Source: an uncultured Alistipes sp.
GTDB lineage: Bacteria; Bacteroidota; Bacteroidia; Bacteroidales; Rikenellaceae
DNA length: 44,563 nucleotides
Direction: 5' to 3'
NCBI GenBank assembly: GCA_947367255.1
Contig: CANBCZ010000015.1
Span: 1-44,563, forward strand
The notes beneath the pieces were generated by a model. That model had not been told where the DNA came from. It made no database searches and was given only the letters and a program-made list of their open reading frames with translations. A program made the position numbers and the translations under genes. Positions 24,440 through 33,566 of this stretch are shown here, in pieces (the stretch's first letter is position 1; the number at the start of each line of letters is the position of its first letter).

Positions 24440-27058
24440 TTACTTAAACTGACGCTCTAACTTATTCAAAAACTCTGCATCCACACGACCCGACGCCTTG
24501 AGAGCCGGAATACAAGCCTCTAAGCTCTGCTCATATCTGTCCAACCACTCCACAATTCGCTCAGGATACTCCGAGATAAAGTTAGGGGTCTGCGACACAT
24601 TCATATACTCATCCGGCAACAGTGGATATGGGTCATAACTTACTGCATAGCGTTCCTTAAACTCAGGAGTGAGCACTACACAACGGTTAAAGATACCCTG
24701 CTTACCATAGAGTCGCGGCTGGTGCATCTGCAGCTGGCTGTCAAACTCAAGCTCCACAACACACTCCTTGCCACAATCGCAAAAATCGGTATATACAATA
24801 GGGGATAGGCTATATCCGTCATATCCCCACTCGCCACACTTTGCATAGCGCTTATATGGCACCTCTACACCATTGATTTTCACAACCTTAGCAGGCATCT
24901 GCGCAGGGAAGCGAAGTTCATATTTACGCTGTGCCAAAGCACCTGCATACTCGCCCTGACGAGGTGAAATGACCACGCGAATTGTATTACCCGTACTACT
25001 CTTTACAACCTTTGTGGTAGCGTAATTATCTGCATAACTCTTGGAGATACCATCATCCTCATAGAGCGACAGCTCACCATCTGCTCCCGGGATAAATGTC
25101 AGCACAAGGGTATCGCAACTCTGCTGCAAATTTTTAACCGTTGCAGGGTTCATCGGGATAATCGCTCCGGCACGCACATAGTATGGATTTTCAGCAACAG
25201 TATAGTCGAGAGTAAGTGTCTGACCACCCTCAATCAGCTCTCCGCTGACCATATCGTACCACTGACCCTCAGGGAACCACATCTTACGCTCCGCAACACC
25301 TGTCAGAACATCTGCCGGCTGCACAATGGCTGTGGCAAGGATATCGTCGCCAAACATAAACTGCTCCTTCATATCGTAAGCCTCGTTGCACTCCGGATAG
25401 TAGTAGTACATCGGGCGACACATCGAGATACCTGTATCGTAGCCCTGACGAGCTGCATTGTAGATATAAGGTGCAAGGGTATAGCGCAGACGGATTGCAT
25501 CCCTCATATAGAAGAAGTGGTCAGGGAACTGCCATATACGGCGCTCGATATTCTTATTCTTGGTGCAGTGAGTCTTAAATATCGGTGTAAATACGCCATA
25601 CTGCAACCAACGCAAGTAGAGCTCCGGATCTGTCTGCGAATCGCGAATTTTGAATGTATGTCCGCCAATATCGTGACCCCAATAGCCATAACCGACATTT
25701 GACGCAGTACTTGTAAACCACGGCAGAAAACCGAGTGATTCCCAATTGATGTATATATCGCCCGAGAAGCCCACCTGATAACGATGTGAGCCCAGACCAC
25801 CCCAACGGTGATAAATCATAGGTCTCTCATTACCACGCTCTTCCGAGTGCTTATTAAAGGTATAGTTTAACCAAAAAGTATTACTCAAATCCTTTGTAAA
25901 TTTGCTTGTCTTCCACTGCTGCCAATCGAGCCACCAGAAGTCCACGCCAATCTTCTCGAACGGAGCTAACACCTGACTGAAGTATGTATCTGCCCACTTC
26001 TGCTCATCAATCTTGAACGGCACACTCTTGCCGACCTCGCTCCAACCATACTCCTTCACAAAGCGGTCATAAGGCTCCTCGTACGGTTGAATACCCGATG
26101 CAGGGTGGAGGTTAAGTGCAGTCTTAAGGCTCTCCGAGCGGCACCACTCAAAGAAATTTGCAGGAGAAGGGAAGAGTTGCTCCTTCCAAGTGTAACCTGT
26201 CCAACCGATGCGCTGACCATACTCATCCTTCTTCGCACCCTTACGACGCAGACCCCAAGTCTCGTGCCAATCCATATCTATAATAAGCACATCAATCGGG
26301 ATATTAAGGCTGCGCAACTGACCTACAAGGTCTCGCAACTCATTATCGGAATACTGCCAATAGCGACTCCACCAATAACCAAAGGCGTACTTTGGTGGCA
26401 ACGGAATACGACCCGCAAGCGAGATATAATCCCTCACAGCCTCCATATAGTCGTGACCATAGGCAAAGAGATAGAGGTCTTGATACTCCTTCTCTACACG
26501 ACACTCGACCCACTTCTGCCAATGTGTCGGTGTATCGACAAAAAGGTGGCGAGTAGAGTCATCTACAACGCTCCATCCTGCGCGAGAGATTACTCCCGGC
26601 TCCATAGGATCCTTTGGATTGAGGTTCCAACCATCTGCCTTGTCGAGCGTACGGGTTGTACCCATAAGATTAAGCGAGTCTGTATCACCATAATGCCAAA
26701 CAACCCTCTTATCACCAAGCATAAACTCCGCCTTGAGATTTTCTGCAGAGAACTTCGCGCCCTTATTATAGACCAACTTCAGCTTGTCGGTGGTGATAGT
26801 TACGCTATTTTTACGATTAGCAACCTTGAAATTGGGCACATCTGTCTTACGATTTACAAATGTGAGTGTTGCGCGGTCCTCAAAAACGCCATCCTCACTC
26901 CACTCCATACGGATAAGTTGTGGTGTAAGCACTGTAAATCGGGCATTTCCGGCAACTACAACAGCCCTTGCATCTGCTTGAGGGTTCTCCTGTGCAGAGA
27001 CAAATGTAGGCAACAATAGCAGGATAGCAAATACAACCTGCCTAACAATAGGTTTCAT
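24440..27058 (-). CDS. GH31 family alpha-glycosidase, exported
   Basis: 872 residues. Signal peptide ending VSAQ (about 22). N-terminal GH31 beta-sandwich, then the TIM barrel with YAFGYWWSRYWQYSD, IDVLIIDMDWHETWG and the nucleophile region FWWLDWQQW (Asp378). FSGDIYINW carries the likely acid/base (Asp434) and YGYWGHDIGGHTF the conserved substrate-pocket block. C-terminal beta domains include a DUF5110-like part (YEDDGISKSYADN). It should hydrolyse alpha-glucosides or alpha-xylosides in the periplasm; which cannot be read. It sits between nfeD (18-nt gap) and floA (28-nt gap), an unusual place for a glycosidase. Confidence 0.95.
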   Translation of the reverse strand: MKPIVRQVVFAILLLLPTFVSAQENPQADARAVVVAGNARFTVLTPQLIRMEWSEDGVFEDRATLTFVNRKTDVPNFKVANRKNSVTITTDKLKLVYNKGAKFSAENLKAEFMLGDKRVVWHYGDTDSLNLMGTTRTLDKADGWNLNPKDPMEPGVISRAGWSVVDDSTRHLFVDTPTHWQKWVECRVEKEYQDLYLFAYGHDYMEAVRDYISLAGRIPLPPKYAFGYWWSRYWQYSDNELRDLVGQLRSLNIPIDVLIIDMDWHETWGLRRKGAKKDEYGQRIGWTGYTWKEQLFPSPANFFEWCRSESLKTALNLHPASGIQPYEEPYDRFVKEYGWSEVGKSVPFKIDEQKWADTYFSQVLAPFEKIGVDFWWLDWQQWKTSKFTKDLSNTFWLNYTFNKHSEERGNERPMIYHRWGGLGSHRYQVGFSGDIYINWESLGFLPWFTSTASNVGYGYWGHDIGGHTFKIRDSQTDPELYLRWLQYGVFTPIFKTHCTKNKNIERRIWQFPDHFFYMRDAIRLRYTLAPYIYNAARQGYDTGISMCRPMYYYYPECNEAYDMKEQFMFGDDILATAIVQPADVLTGVAERKMWFPEGQWYDMVSGELIEGGQTLTLDYTVAENPYYVRAGAIIPMNPATVKNLQQSCDTLVLTFIPGADGELSLYEDDGISKSYADNYATTKVVKSSTGNTIRVVISPRQGEYAGALAQRKYELRFPAQMPAKVVKINGVEVPYKRYAKCGEWGYDGYSLSPIVYTDFCDCGKECVVELEFDSQLQMHQPRLYGKQGIFNRCVVLTPEFKERYAVSYDPYPLLPDEYMNVSQTPNFISEYPERIVEWLDRYEQSLEACIPALKASGRVDAEFLNKLERQFK

Positions 27059-27076
27059 AGGATAGTATGTATAAGG

Positions 27077-27538
27077 TTAGTTTATCTTCTTGACAATAAG
27101 GGTAAAGTTATCGAAGCCGACAACCTCAATCTCACTTCGTTGATCGATGAACACATCTACCGACTTTGCCTCATAGACCTTTCCGCCAACATTTACCTTA
27201 CCCATAGGTGCCAGACGCGATACTGTCACTCCTGTAGCACCAACAGCAACCTCACCCTCAGGCTTCGGCATACTTACAGAGTCAATCTCCTGTTTGAGAG
27301 TCAGTCGCTGCCAAGTCTTGGCACGCAGTGAAAATATCAAGGACAGAAGAGAGAGTATAGCTACTGCCACAATAGTCCATACGCCCGCCGTAGTGCCCAA
27401 CGCATCAAAGGCATACCAAATTGCTCCGCCATAGCAGACCACAGCCAATATTCCGCCAATCGAAAGACCCGGAAAGAGCAACAACTCTGCAACCAAAAAG
27501 AGCAGACCCAGAACGATAAGTAGAACGATGTACCACAT
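27077..27538 (-). CDS. NfeD-like membrane protein (short form)
   Basis: 153 residues. Two to three hydrophobic segments (about 2-22, 29-48 and 54-70) are followed by the NfeD C-terminal OB-fold (about 90-150: VGATGVTVSRLAPMGKVNVGGKVYEAKS, EIEVVGFDNFTLIVKK). It lacks the ClpP-class serine-protease domain of long NfeD proteins. NfeD OB domains partner with stomatin/flotillin proteins; floA is two genes downstream in the same operon. It lies 11 nt after the SPOR-like gene. Confidence 0.9.
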   Translation of the reverse strand: MWYIVLLIVLGLLFLVAELLLFPGLSIGGILAVVCYGGAIWYAFDALGTTAGVWTIVAVAILSLLSLIFSLRAKTWQRLTLKQEIDSVSMPKPEGEVAVGATGVTVSRLAPMGKVNVGGKVYEAKSVDVFIDQRSEIEVVGFDNFTLIVKKIN

Positions 27539-27549
27539 AGCTATATAAT

Positions 27550-29043
27550 TTACTTAACAGATTTTACCTCAACCTTAATATTGTTATCCATTGCCATAAT
27601 CTCCGAAGCCACAAGCTCTGCATCGGACTTTGAGGCGAACGAGCCGACAATAAATGCACCACCTACGCGAGAGAAGCGGCAGTTCTCGTTACGCAGCGAT
27701 ATATGTGCCTTAACAGCATCCGAAAGGGTAGTAACGCCCGTAATCTCAAGATTGAAACCGAGATTTTTACTCTTCCACTCGGCAATATTCGAGATATACT
27801 CTCCATCAACCCACATTACCGGCTGTGGAGACTTGAAACCGAGCTTCTTCAGATACTCGACACCCTCCAAAGCCTCCTCCTCGCTGCGGAAACCACCTAC
27901 GAAGTAGGCATACTTGCCACCGTGATATTTGTCGGTGTAAGAGAGCGGAGTAATTCCCTTGAGCGCCGAGAGGTTTGGTCGGTTGGTAAAGATACCGATA
28001 CGAATACGATATACCGTTCCATACTCATAGATGCGAGTGTGTGGAATAGGGTTCTTTGTAGTATAGATTGTCGGCTTGATAACCTTCAGCGGCTCGTGCT
28101 CGATAAACGAACGACGCACAATCTTCACCTTTGGCAGGCAATAACTTCCCTTATCAAGAGCGCGCTGCGCCTTTACAAGCGAATCCTTTGCTGTGGTAAG
28201 TTCCAGCACATCAGCCACCTTGCACTCATAGTTCAGCAGTGCATTCTTGCGATAGAAATACTCGCTCAGCACTGACGACTCACACTCCTTCTCGCCCTGC
28301 TCGGAGTCTCTGAGAGCCTTTGTAAGCTCCATATCTGCCGCAGTAAGGATGTCCACTCTCTCCTTCTGCTCCATCAGCAGATTGTAGGCGTATATCTTAT
28401 TGTCACATATAGTGTGCCAAGTATCGCCAATCACCGCCTCAACGCCGCCAGCCTCCTTTCGTACAGCCTCGAGCAGGTTCAGAACGCTATCGGCAGCGAT
28501 CTCGGTATCTACACGCTCATACTCAAGCTGCAGGGCAACCATTCGGTCATAGTGGTGCAGATACTCCTTAATCTTTGCCTGAACAACACTCTCCTGCCTC
28601 TGAGACTCTCGCAGAGTGCGCAAATCCGCCGCCGAGATGTAGTGCTGAAAGAGTTTATTGTAGACCAGATTTACCACCTTCGGATATGTCGGCACGGTAG
28701 CCACCGATGCCGTATCCTCGCCGTTATGCTGTTGCAGAGCGAGTGACGAGTTGTCCGAGTTTCTTACATACGAACGCTGCTCACTTCCAATATACGCAGT
28801 CAGAGCCTTATCATACGCCTTCTTGAGCGACAACGCCTGCGCCTCCATAGCTACAAGTTGTCTTGCCAATCCGTCACGCAACTCAGGATCTGAAATATAC
28901 TTATTGCGAGTCTCAACCAAAACACTATTCAGAGAGTCCAGACTACACTTTATACGCTCCACATCGCGCTCCAATGTACTCTGAGCCGAAACTGTAAAAA
29001 TAGCAAACGAGGTTGCAAACAGATATGTTACAAATCGTTTCAT
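27550..29043 (-). CDS. Periplasmic coiled-coil protein with SPOR-like repeats
   Basis: 497 residues from the ATG at 29043, which overlaps the trkH stop (TAATG). Signal peptide ending TVSAQ. Residues about 25-290 are mostly helical and charged (LERDVERIKCSLDSLNSVL and long Glu/Lys stretches), consistent with coiled coil. The C-terminus holds two SPOR-like units: YRIRIGIFTNRPNLSAL with KYAYFVGGFRSEEEALEGV, and FLEITG-type NLEITGVTTLSDAVK with AFIVGSFASKSDAELVA. SPOR domains bind denuded septal peptidoglycan, suggesting a cell-wall-associated role; this is inference. A start 12 nt upstream (MVEIM) is possible. Confidence 0.8.
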   Translation of the reverse strand: MKRFVTYLFATSFAIFTVSAQSTLERDVERIKCSLDSLNSVLVETRNKYISDPELRDGLARQLVAMEAQALSLKKAYDKALTAYIGSEQRSYVRNSDNSSLALQQHNGEDTASVATVPTYPKVVNLVYNKLFQHYISAADLRTLRESQRQESVVQAKIKEYLHHYDRMVALQLEYERVDTEIAADSVLNLLEAVRKEAGGVEAVIGDTWHTICDNKIYAYNLLMEQKERVDILTAADMELTKALRDSEQGEKECESSVLSEYFYRKNALLNYECKVADVLELTTAKDSLVKAQRALDKGSYCLPKVKIVRRSFIEHEPLKVIKPTIYTTKNPIPHTRIYEYGTVYRIRIGIFTNRPNLSALKGITPLSYTDKYHGGKYAYFVGGFRSEEEALEGVEYLKKLGFKSPQPVMWVDGEYISNIAEWKSKNLGFNLEITGVTTLSDAVKAHISLRNENCRFSRVGGAFIVGSFASKSDAELVASEIMAMDNNIKVEVKSVK

Positions 29044-30488
29044 TATCTCCACCATTTAAGGAATATCAACTGTATAAAACCAAATATCTCAAGACGACCC
29101 ATCAGCATCAGAATAGAGTTCTGAAGCTTGAGAATCACCGGTATATCTGCAAAATTACCCATTGAACCAACCTCTCCGAAGCCCGGACCTACATTACCGA
29201 TGCAGGCAACGGCAGACGAGAAGGCTGTCATCAAATCTTGACCAAACAGGGTATTGGTAAATGTCGCAAAGAATATCAGACCTATATAGGTTACAATAAA
29301 CACAACGACACCGTTAAGCATCTCCGCATCCTGCACCACGCCATCTACACGAATACGAATAATGGCGTTAGGGTGCTGCTGACGGCGTATTTTCGCCATA
29401 AGAATCTTACAGAATATCAGTAGTCGGTCCACCTTCATACCTCCCGAAGTAGAGCCTGCGCAAGCACAGACAACCGATACAAAAATCAGCACCACAATAG
29501 CAAACGGAGTCCATAGATTTGTATCTGCCGTAGCGAAACCCGTAGTGGTAATAAGCGAGACAACTTGGAAGAATGAGTGGCGCAATGCCTCCCAAATATC
29601 GGTATAGATATTCGCGCCAAAGATACTTGTCGCCACAAGCAGCGTGGCTATCGCTATAATCGAGAGATATGTTCTGACAACCTCCGAACGGAACACATTG
29701 TTTCCCTTACGGATAAATGTTGCGTATATCAGTCCGAAATGCAGACTCGATATGAGCATTGCACCGGCGAGGATAAGCTCTACAGCCACATTGTCGTAAA
29801 AGGCGATACTTGCATTCTTTGTACTAAATCCGGCTGTTGCGCAGGCAGACATTGCGTGGTTGAGAGCATCGAACCAACGCAGACCCGCAAGTTTAAGCGC
29901 AAGGGTAGTGGCGATAGTAAGACCTACATAGACTATGAGCAGTATTCGCACGATAATCTGCGTACGATAACGGTAGTTATCCTTTGCAAGCGACGAGAGC
30001 TCCACGTTAGAGAGTGACATTCGGCTTGTTCCGAGCGACGGAAGGATAACCAGCGCAAACATTACAACACCTACACCGCCGAGCCAATTGGATGATGTTC
30101 TATAGAATAGCAGACCCTGCGGCAGATACTGAATATCATTCAAAATAGTCGCACCCGTGGCTGTATAACCCGAAACGGACTCAAACCAAGCATTTATCAG
30201 CGAGAACTCGCCACCCCAAATAAGATATGGGAACATACCCACAACACTCGCAAGTACCCACGAGCCAACGACAATGGTAAAACCCTCCTTATTGGAGATA
30301 GATTTTGCTCGCGGCACAAAGAGCAACGGAAAGGCGCCGAGTGTCAGCGTAAGCAGTGACGAGAGCAGCAACGGATAGAAACCCGAATCTACATTATTCA
30401 TATACGAGATACCTGCCGACACCATCATAAATGCCGACACGCACAGCATAACTGTACCGATATATCTCAATATGATACTTACTCGCAT
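29043..30488 (-). CDS. trkH: TrkH-family potassium uptake protein
   Basis: 481 residues, eight or more membrane segments in four M1-P-M2 repeats. The four selectivity-filter loops are visible: GYTATGATIL, ACATAGFSTK, ITTTGFATAD and CIGNVGPGFG. The Gly in each is conserved. TrkH pairs with a cytoplasmic TrkA ring, but no trkA gene lies in this window. It starts 4 nt after the upstream sensor-like gene and its stop overlaps the start of the SPOR-like gene, so all three are tightly linked. Confidence 0.95.
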   Translation of the reverse strand: MRVSIILRYIGTVMLCVSAFMMVSAGISYMNNVDSGFYPLLLSSLLTLTLGAFPLLFVPRAKSISNKEGFTIVVGSWVLASVVGMFPYLIWGGEFSLINAWFESVSGYTATGATILNDIQYLPQGLLFYRTSSNWLGGVGVVMFALVILPSLGTSRMSLSNVELSSLAKDNYRYRTQIIVRILLIVYVGLTIATTLALKLAGLRWFDALNHAMSACATAGFSTKNASIAFYDNVAVELILAGAMLISSLHFGLIYATFIRKGNNVFRSEVVRTYLSIIAIATLLVATSIFGANIYTDIWEALRHSFFQVVSLITTTGFATADTNLWTPFAIVVLIFVSVVCACAGSTSGGMKVDRLLIFCKILMAKIRRQQHPNAIIRIRVDGVVQDAEMLNGVVVFIVTYIGLIFFATFTNTLFGQDLMTAFSSAVACIGNVGPGFGEVGSMGNFADIPVILKLQNSILMLMGRLEIFGFIQLIFLKWWR

Positions 30489-30492
30489 ACTC

Positions 30493-31308
30493 CTACTGTC
30501 TATTCAACTTTGACAATCCGATAAGTCGCTCGATACCCTCAGCAAGCTCCTTGAGTTCATCGAGCAGATCTCCCTTGACCGAGAATGGCAAACGGTAGCT
30601 CAAATAGTTTGACAATGAGCTATTTATCCTCTCCACAGGTCTTACGCAATAGATGCGGATAAAGTAGTAGAACATCAGCACTATTGCAATCATCACCACC
30701 AGCGAAATAAATACCGGTGCAACAGAACGATAGGCATTCTTATTGAGCTGTTCTGCTCGCGGAGCAAGCGAACTATGGGTATGGGTCATAAAGTTCTGCA
30801 CCTGATCCACAAGCACCTCATAAGCCGGCTTGTAGTGCTCATCATACCACAATTTACCCCTCAGTGCCACCAACTCGCCATCTTCAATAGGTTCTGCAAC
30901 ACCTATAGTCTGCAACTGCACCTCGGCAGGTTGCTCCGTAAATATAAACTGCTCTGTAATCTCGCGCAGATTTGACGCACTGAGCTGCAACGAATCCAGA
31001 CGCGTTGCATCTACCGCCTCACTGCGAGCTGTAGCAATCTTACCATCAAGGTCGCTCATAACCCTGCGGCAGACATCCTTCTGGGCATACTCGTCAAATA
31101 TTGCCACATGCAACACCGCTTGGCTGTGTTCGTGCGCAGATTTGAGCATATCTTTGGCAAGCTCCATATTACGACGGGATGCCGAGAGGATAATCTCGGT
31201 ATCGTTACTCAGGTTACTCAACTCGAACAGCGATATAACTCCCGAGGCGAACAGCAGCGCCACGATACTCAAAAATCCTATTGTTACTCTTCTTCCTAAG
31301 CCTTTCAT
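30493..31308 (-). CDS. Four-helix-bundle/HAMP membrane protein without an output domain
   Basis: 271 residues from the ATG at 31308; the TTG at 31317 lies inside the -7 box. TM1 at about 9-30, a periplasmic helical bundle (about 31-195) like the 4HB_MCP sensor (SASRRNMELAKDMLKSAHEHSQAV), TM2 at about 197-222, then a HAMP-like segment (RPVERINSSLSNYL, LDELKELAEGIERL) and the stop. No histidine kinase, MCP or GGDEF domain follows, and the next gene starts 4 nt later, so this is not a frameshifted kinase. It may pass a signal to TrkH or others through its helices; this is inference. Confidence 0.8.
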   Translation of the reverse strand: MKGLGRRVTIGFLSIVALLFASGVISLFELSNLSNDTEIILSASRRNMELAKDMLKSAHEHSQAVLHVAIFDEYAQKDVCRRVMSDLDGKIATARSEAVDATRLDSLQLSASNLREITEQFIFTEQPAEVQLQTIGVAEPIEDGELVALRGKLWYDEHYKPAYEVLVDQVQNFMTHTHSSLAPRAEQLNKNAYRSVAPVFISLVVMIAIVLMFYYFIRIYCVRPVERINSSLSNYLSYRLPFSVKGDLLDELKELAEGIERLIGLSKLNRQ

Positions 31309-31314
31309 AATACG

Positions 31315-31322
31315 CAAATATA
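31315..31322 (-). promoter_or_regulatory. -7 box 6 nt before the start of the six-gene operon
   Basis: TATATTTG on the minus strand, 6-nt spacer, ATG. It is the only clear box before the tightly packed genes from 31308 down to 23440. Confidence 0.55.
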
Positions 31323-31337
31323 GGTATTTTTTTGCAA

Positions 31338-32633
31338 TTATTCGACAATTTGGCCCACAACATCACAATTTGGCTCCACAGATAGCAGTTTTACACGCAC
31401 TATCTTATTGATATAGTTGCGATTATAAGGGACTTTAACCTTCACATAGTTGCTTGTAAATCCCGTCATAAAACCACCTCTCTCTGTACTTTCAAAGAGA
31501 ACCTCCGCATCACGACCGACAGATTTCGAGCAGAAATTGTAGTGCAGCTTGTCACTCAACGCCTCAAGTTCCTTAACTCGCGCCGTAGAGATTGATGACT
31601 GCACCTTGTTCGGAAAGGTTATTGCCGGAGTATTCGCCCTCTCCGAGTATGGGAAGATGTGGAGATATGCCGGTTCGATACTCTCCAAGAAATTGCGAGA
31701 GTCTGCAAAATCTGCATCCGTTTCACCCGGAAAACCGGTAATGACATCAATACCGATAAAGGCATCAGGCATAACCCTTTTTACTGCAGCTATACGCTCG
31801 GCAAACTTCTCGACAGTATATCTGCGACGCATAAGTGCAAGTATCTTGTTCGAGCCGCACTGGATAGGGATATGGAAGTGATGTTGGAATTTAGGTGAGC
31901 CGGCACAAATATCTATTATCTCGTCAGTTAGCAGATTTGGCTCGATAGAGGATATACGGTATCTCTCAATACCCTCAACCTTATCGAGAGCACGCAACAA
32001 ATCGGCAAAACTCTCGCCCGTAGTACGACCAAAATCTCCCGTATTGACACCGGTAATCACAATCTCCTTCTGACCCGCCGCAGCAATAGCCTCCGCCTGC
32101 GCAACAACCTCCGCAATCGGAATGTTTCGACTACTGCCTCGAGCATTGTGAATTGTACAATACGAGCAACAGTAATCGCAGCCGTCCTGCACCTTGAGAA
32201 AGGCGCGTGTACGCTCTCCGCTCGAGAATGCCGAGAAGAAGGTAGTTATCTGGTCTGTTTCACAACTAAAGACCTGAGTTTTTCCCTTTGCAGTCAGTTC
32301 AAGGACTCGTTTATATGTTTCGCCTTTATTATTGTTACTCAACACAATATCGACACCCTCAATCTCCGCAATCTCATAGGGTTTCAGCTGTGCATAACAG
32401 CCCGTAACGGCAATGATTGCATTGGGGTTACGACGGTGTAATTTACGGATAATATTACGACATTTCTTATCGGCGTGCTCGGTTACAGAACAGCTGTTGA
32501 TAATACAAATATCAGCAGGCTCGGTAGGGGATACTCGCTCAAAACCGCCCTGCTCAAACTGACGGGCGATAGTTGAGCTCTCCGAGAAATTGAGCTTACA
32601 ACCGAGGGTATGGAAATTGACCTTTTTACTCAT
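31338..32633 (-). CDS. mtaB: tRNA t6A37 methylthiotransferase MtaB
   Basis: 431 residues from the ATG at 32633 (KKVNFHTLGCKLNF); the longer open frame runs past the -7 box and is not coding. The N-terminal UPF0004 domain has Cys ligands in TLGCKLN, NSCSVTEHADKKC and VTGCYAQ. The radical-SAM cluster is CDYCCSYC (CxxxCxxC), followed by GVNTGDFG and a C-terminal TRAM-like segment. It converts t6A to ms2t6A at position 37 of ANN-decoding tRNAs. Its promoter is divergent from the ABC permease operon. Confidence 0.95.
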   Translation of the reverse strand: MSKKVNFHTLGCKLNFSESSTIARQFEQGGFERVSPTEPADICIINSCSVTEHADKKCRNIIRKLHRRNPNAIIAVTGCYAQLKPYEIAEIEGVDIVLSNNNKGETYKRVLELTAKGKTQVFSCETDQITTFFSAFSSGERTRAFLKVQDGCDYCCSYCTIHNARGSSRNIPIAEVVAQAEAIAAAGQKEIVITGVNTGDFGRTTGESFADLLRALDKVEGIERYRISSIEPNLLTDEIIDICAGSPKFQHHFHIPIQCGSNKILALMRRRYTVEKFAERIAAVKRVMPDAFIGIDVITGFPGETDADFADSRNFLESIEPAYLHIFPYSERANTPAITFPNKVQSSISTARVKELEALSDKLHYNFCSKSVGRDAEVLFESTERGGFMTGFTSNYVKVKVPYNRNYINKIVRVKLLSVEPNCDVVGQIVE

Positions 32634-32652
32634 TTTATACAATATTATTGTG

Positions 32653-32660
32653 CGAAGATA
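32653..32660 (-). promoter_or_regulatory. -7 box of mtaB
   Basis: TATCTTCG on the minus strand, 19 nt before ATG; decides the start at 32633. Confidence 0.45.
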
Positions 32661-32703
32661 CAAAAAAGGCTGTTTAAGTGGTAAAAATCCCGCAAAAAAA
32701 GTG

Positions 32704-32711
32704 TATTTTTG
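32704..32711 (+). promoter_or_regulatory. -7 box of the permease-lptG-fmt operon
   Basis: TATTTTTG, 9-nt spacer, ATG at 32721. A TTG start at 32709 would overlap this box, so the ATG is preferred. Confidence 0.5.
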
Positions 32712-32720
32712 TGCTTTGAT

Positions 32721-33566
32721 ATGGAATTTTTCGCAGACATATTTGAGTACCAATACCTTACAAATGCCGTCATTGCCTGCATACTTTCGGGCATAACTTG
32801 CGGTATTATAGGCACTTACATCGTTGCTCGCAGGATGGTTTTCCTCTGCGGAGGCATCACTCACGCCTCGTTTGGCGGTTTGGGAATTGCCTTCTACGCG
32901 GGGATAAATCCGTTGTGGGGTGCGTTGATATTTGCCGTTTTGTCGGCATTGGGCATCGAATATGCGGGCAATAGAACAAAAATCCGCGAAGATTCGGCAA
33001 TCGGTCTTATGTGGGGTATCGGAATGGCGATCGGTGCGCTCTTTATGAGTCTGAAACCGGGCTACACCTCCGGAGATTTATCGAGTTTCCTCTTCGGAAA
33101 TATCATCTCCGTAACCACTGAGGATATTATCGCGCTCGGCATACTTGCCACAGTGCTGCTCATAGGCTCCGTCCTCTACCTCAAACCTGTGATGTATATG
33201 GCTTTCGATCGTGATTTTGCACGCTCGGCAGGCATAAACACAACCTTGGCTGGATACATCCTTTCGGCAATCACGGCAACAACTATCGTGCTCTCTATCA
33301 GGGTGATGGGCATTATACTGCTCATATCGCTGATGACCCTTCCGGTGGTAATTGCCGGTATATTTACAAAGAGTTACAGCAGGATAACAACCATCGCCTC
33401 TGTCATTGCCGTTCTCGGAGCGTTTGCAGGTGTGGCTACAAGCTACTATTTCGAAGTTCCGTCGGGTCCTGCGATAATATTTGTACTAACTTTGGTGTTG
33501 ATAATAGTAAAACTATTATCTTTGCAGCGTAAAAAGCAACTGAAAAGAGATGAAAACAGTATATAA
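32721..33566 (+). CDS. ABC-3 family metal (Zn/Mn/Fe) transporter permease
   Basis: 281 residues with eight to nine hydrophobic segments. AVIACILSGITCGIIGTYIV then RRMVFLCGGITHASFGGLG is the typical N-terminus of ZnuB/MntB permeases, and GSVLYLKPVMYMAFDRDFARSAGI is the cytoplasmic coupling loop. It would form the membrane channel of a metal-uptake ABC transporter. No ATPase or substrate-binding protein gene is next to it, so partners must be elsewhere. Its stop overlaps the lptG start by 17 nt. Confidence 0.93.
   Translation: MEFFADIFEYQYLTNAVIACILSGITCGIIGTYIVARRMVFLCGGITHASFGGLGIAFYAGINPLWGALIFAVLSALGIEYAGNRTKIREDSAIGLMWGIGMAIGALFMSLKPGYTSGDLSSFLFGNIISVTTEDIIALGILATVLLIGSVLYLKPVMYMAFDRDFARSAGINTTLAGYILSAITATTIVLSIRVMGIILLISLMTLPVVIAGIFTKSYSRITTIASVIAVLGAFAGVATSYYFEVPSGPAIIFVLTLVLIIVKLLSLQRKKQLKRDENSI

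Noticed and set aside
26087..27019. 310-residue plus-strand frame opposite GH31
   Set aside because: It is the antisense shadow of a clear GH31 gene, rich in Cys/Thr/Leu runs without domain features.
31338..32864. N-terminally extended MtaB of 508 residues
   Set aside because: The extra 77 residues run through the -7 box and across the divergent permease start; the family begins at the KKVNFHTLGCK motif.
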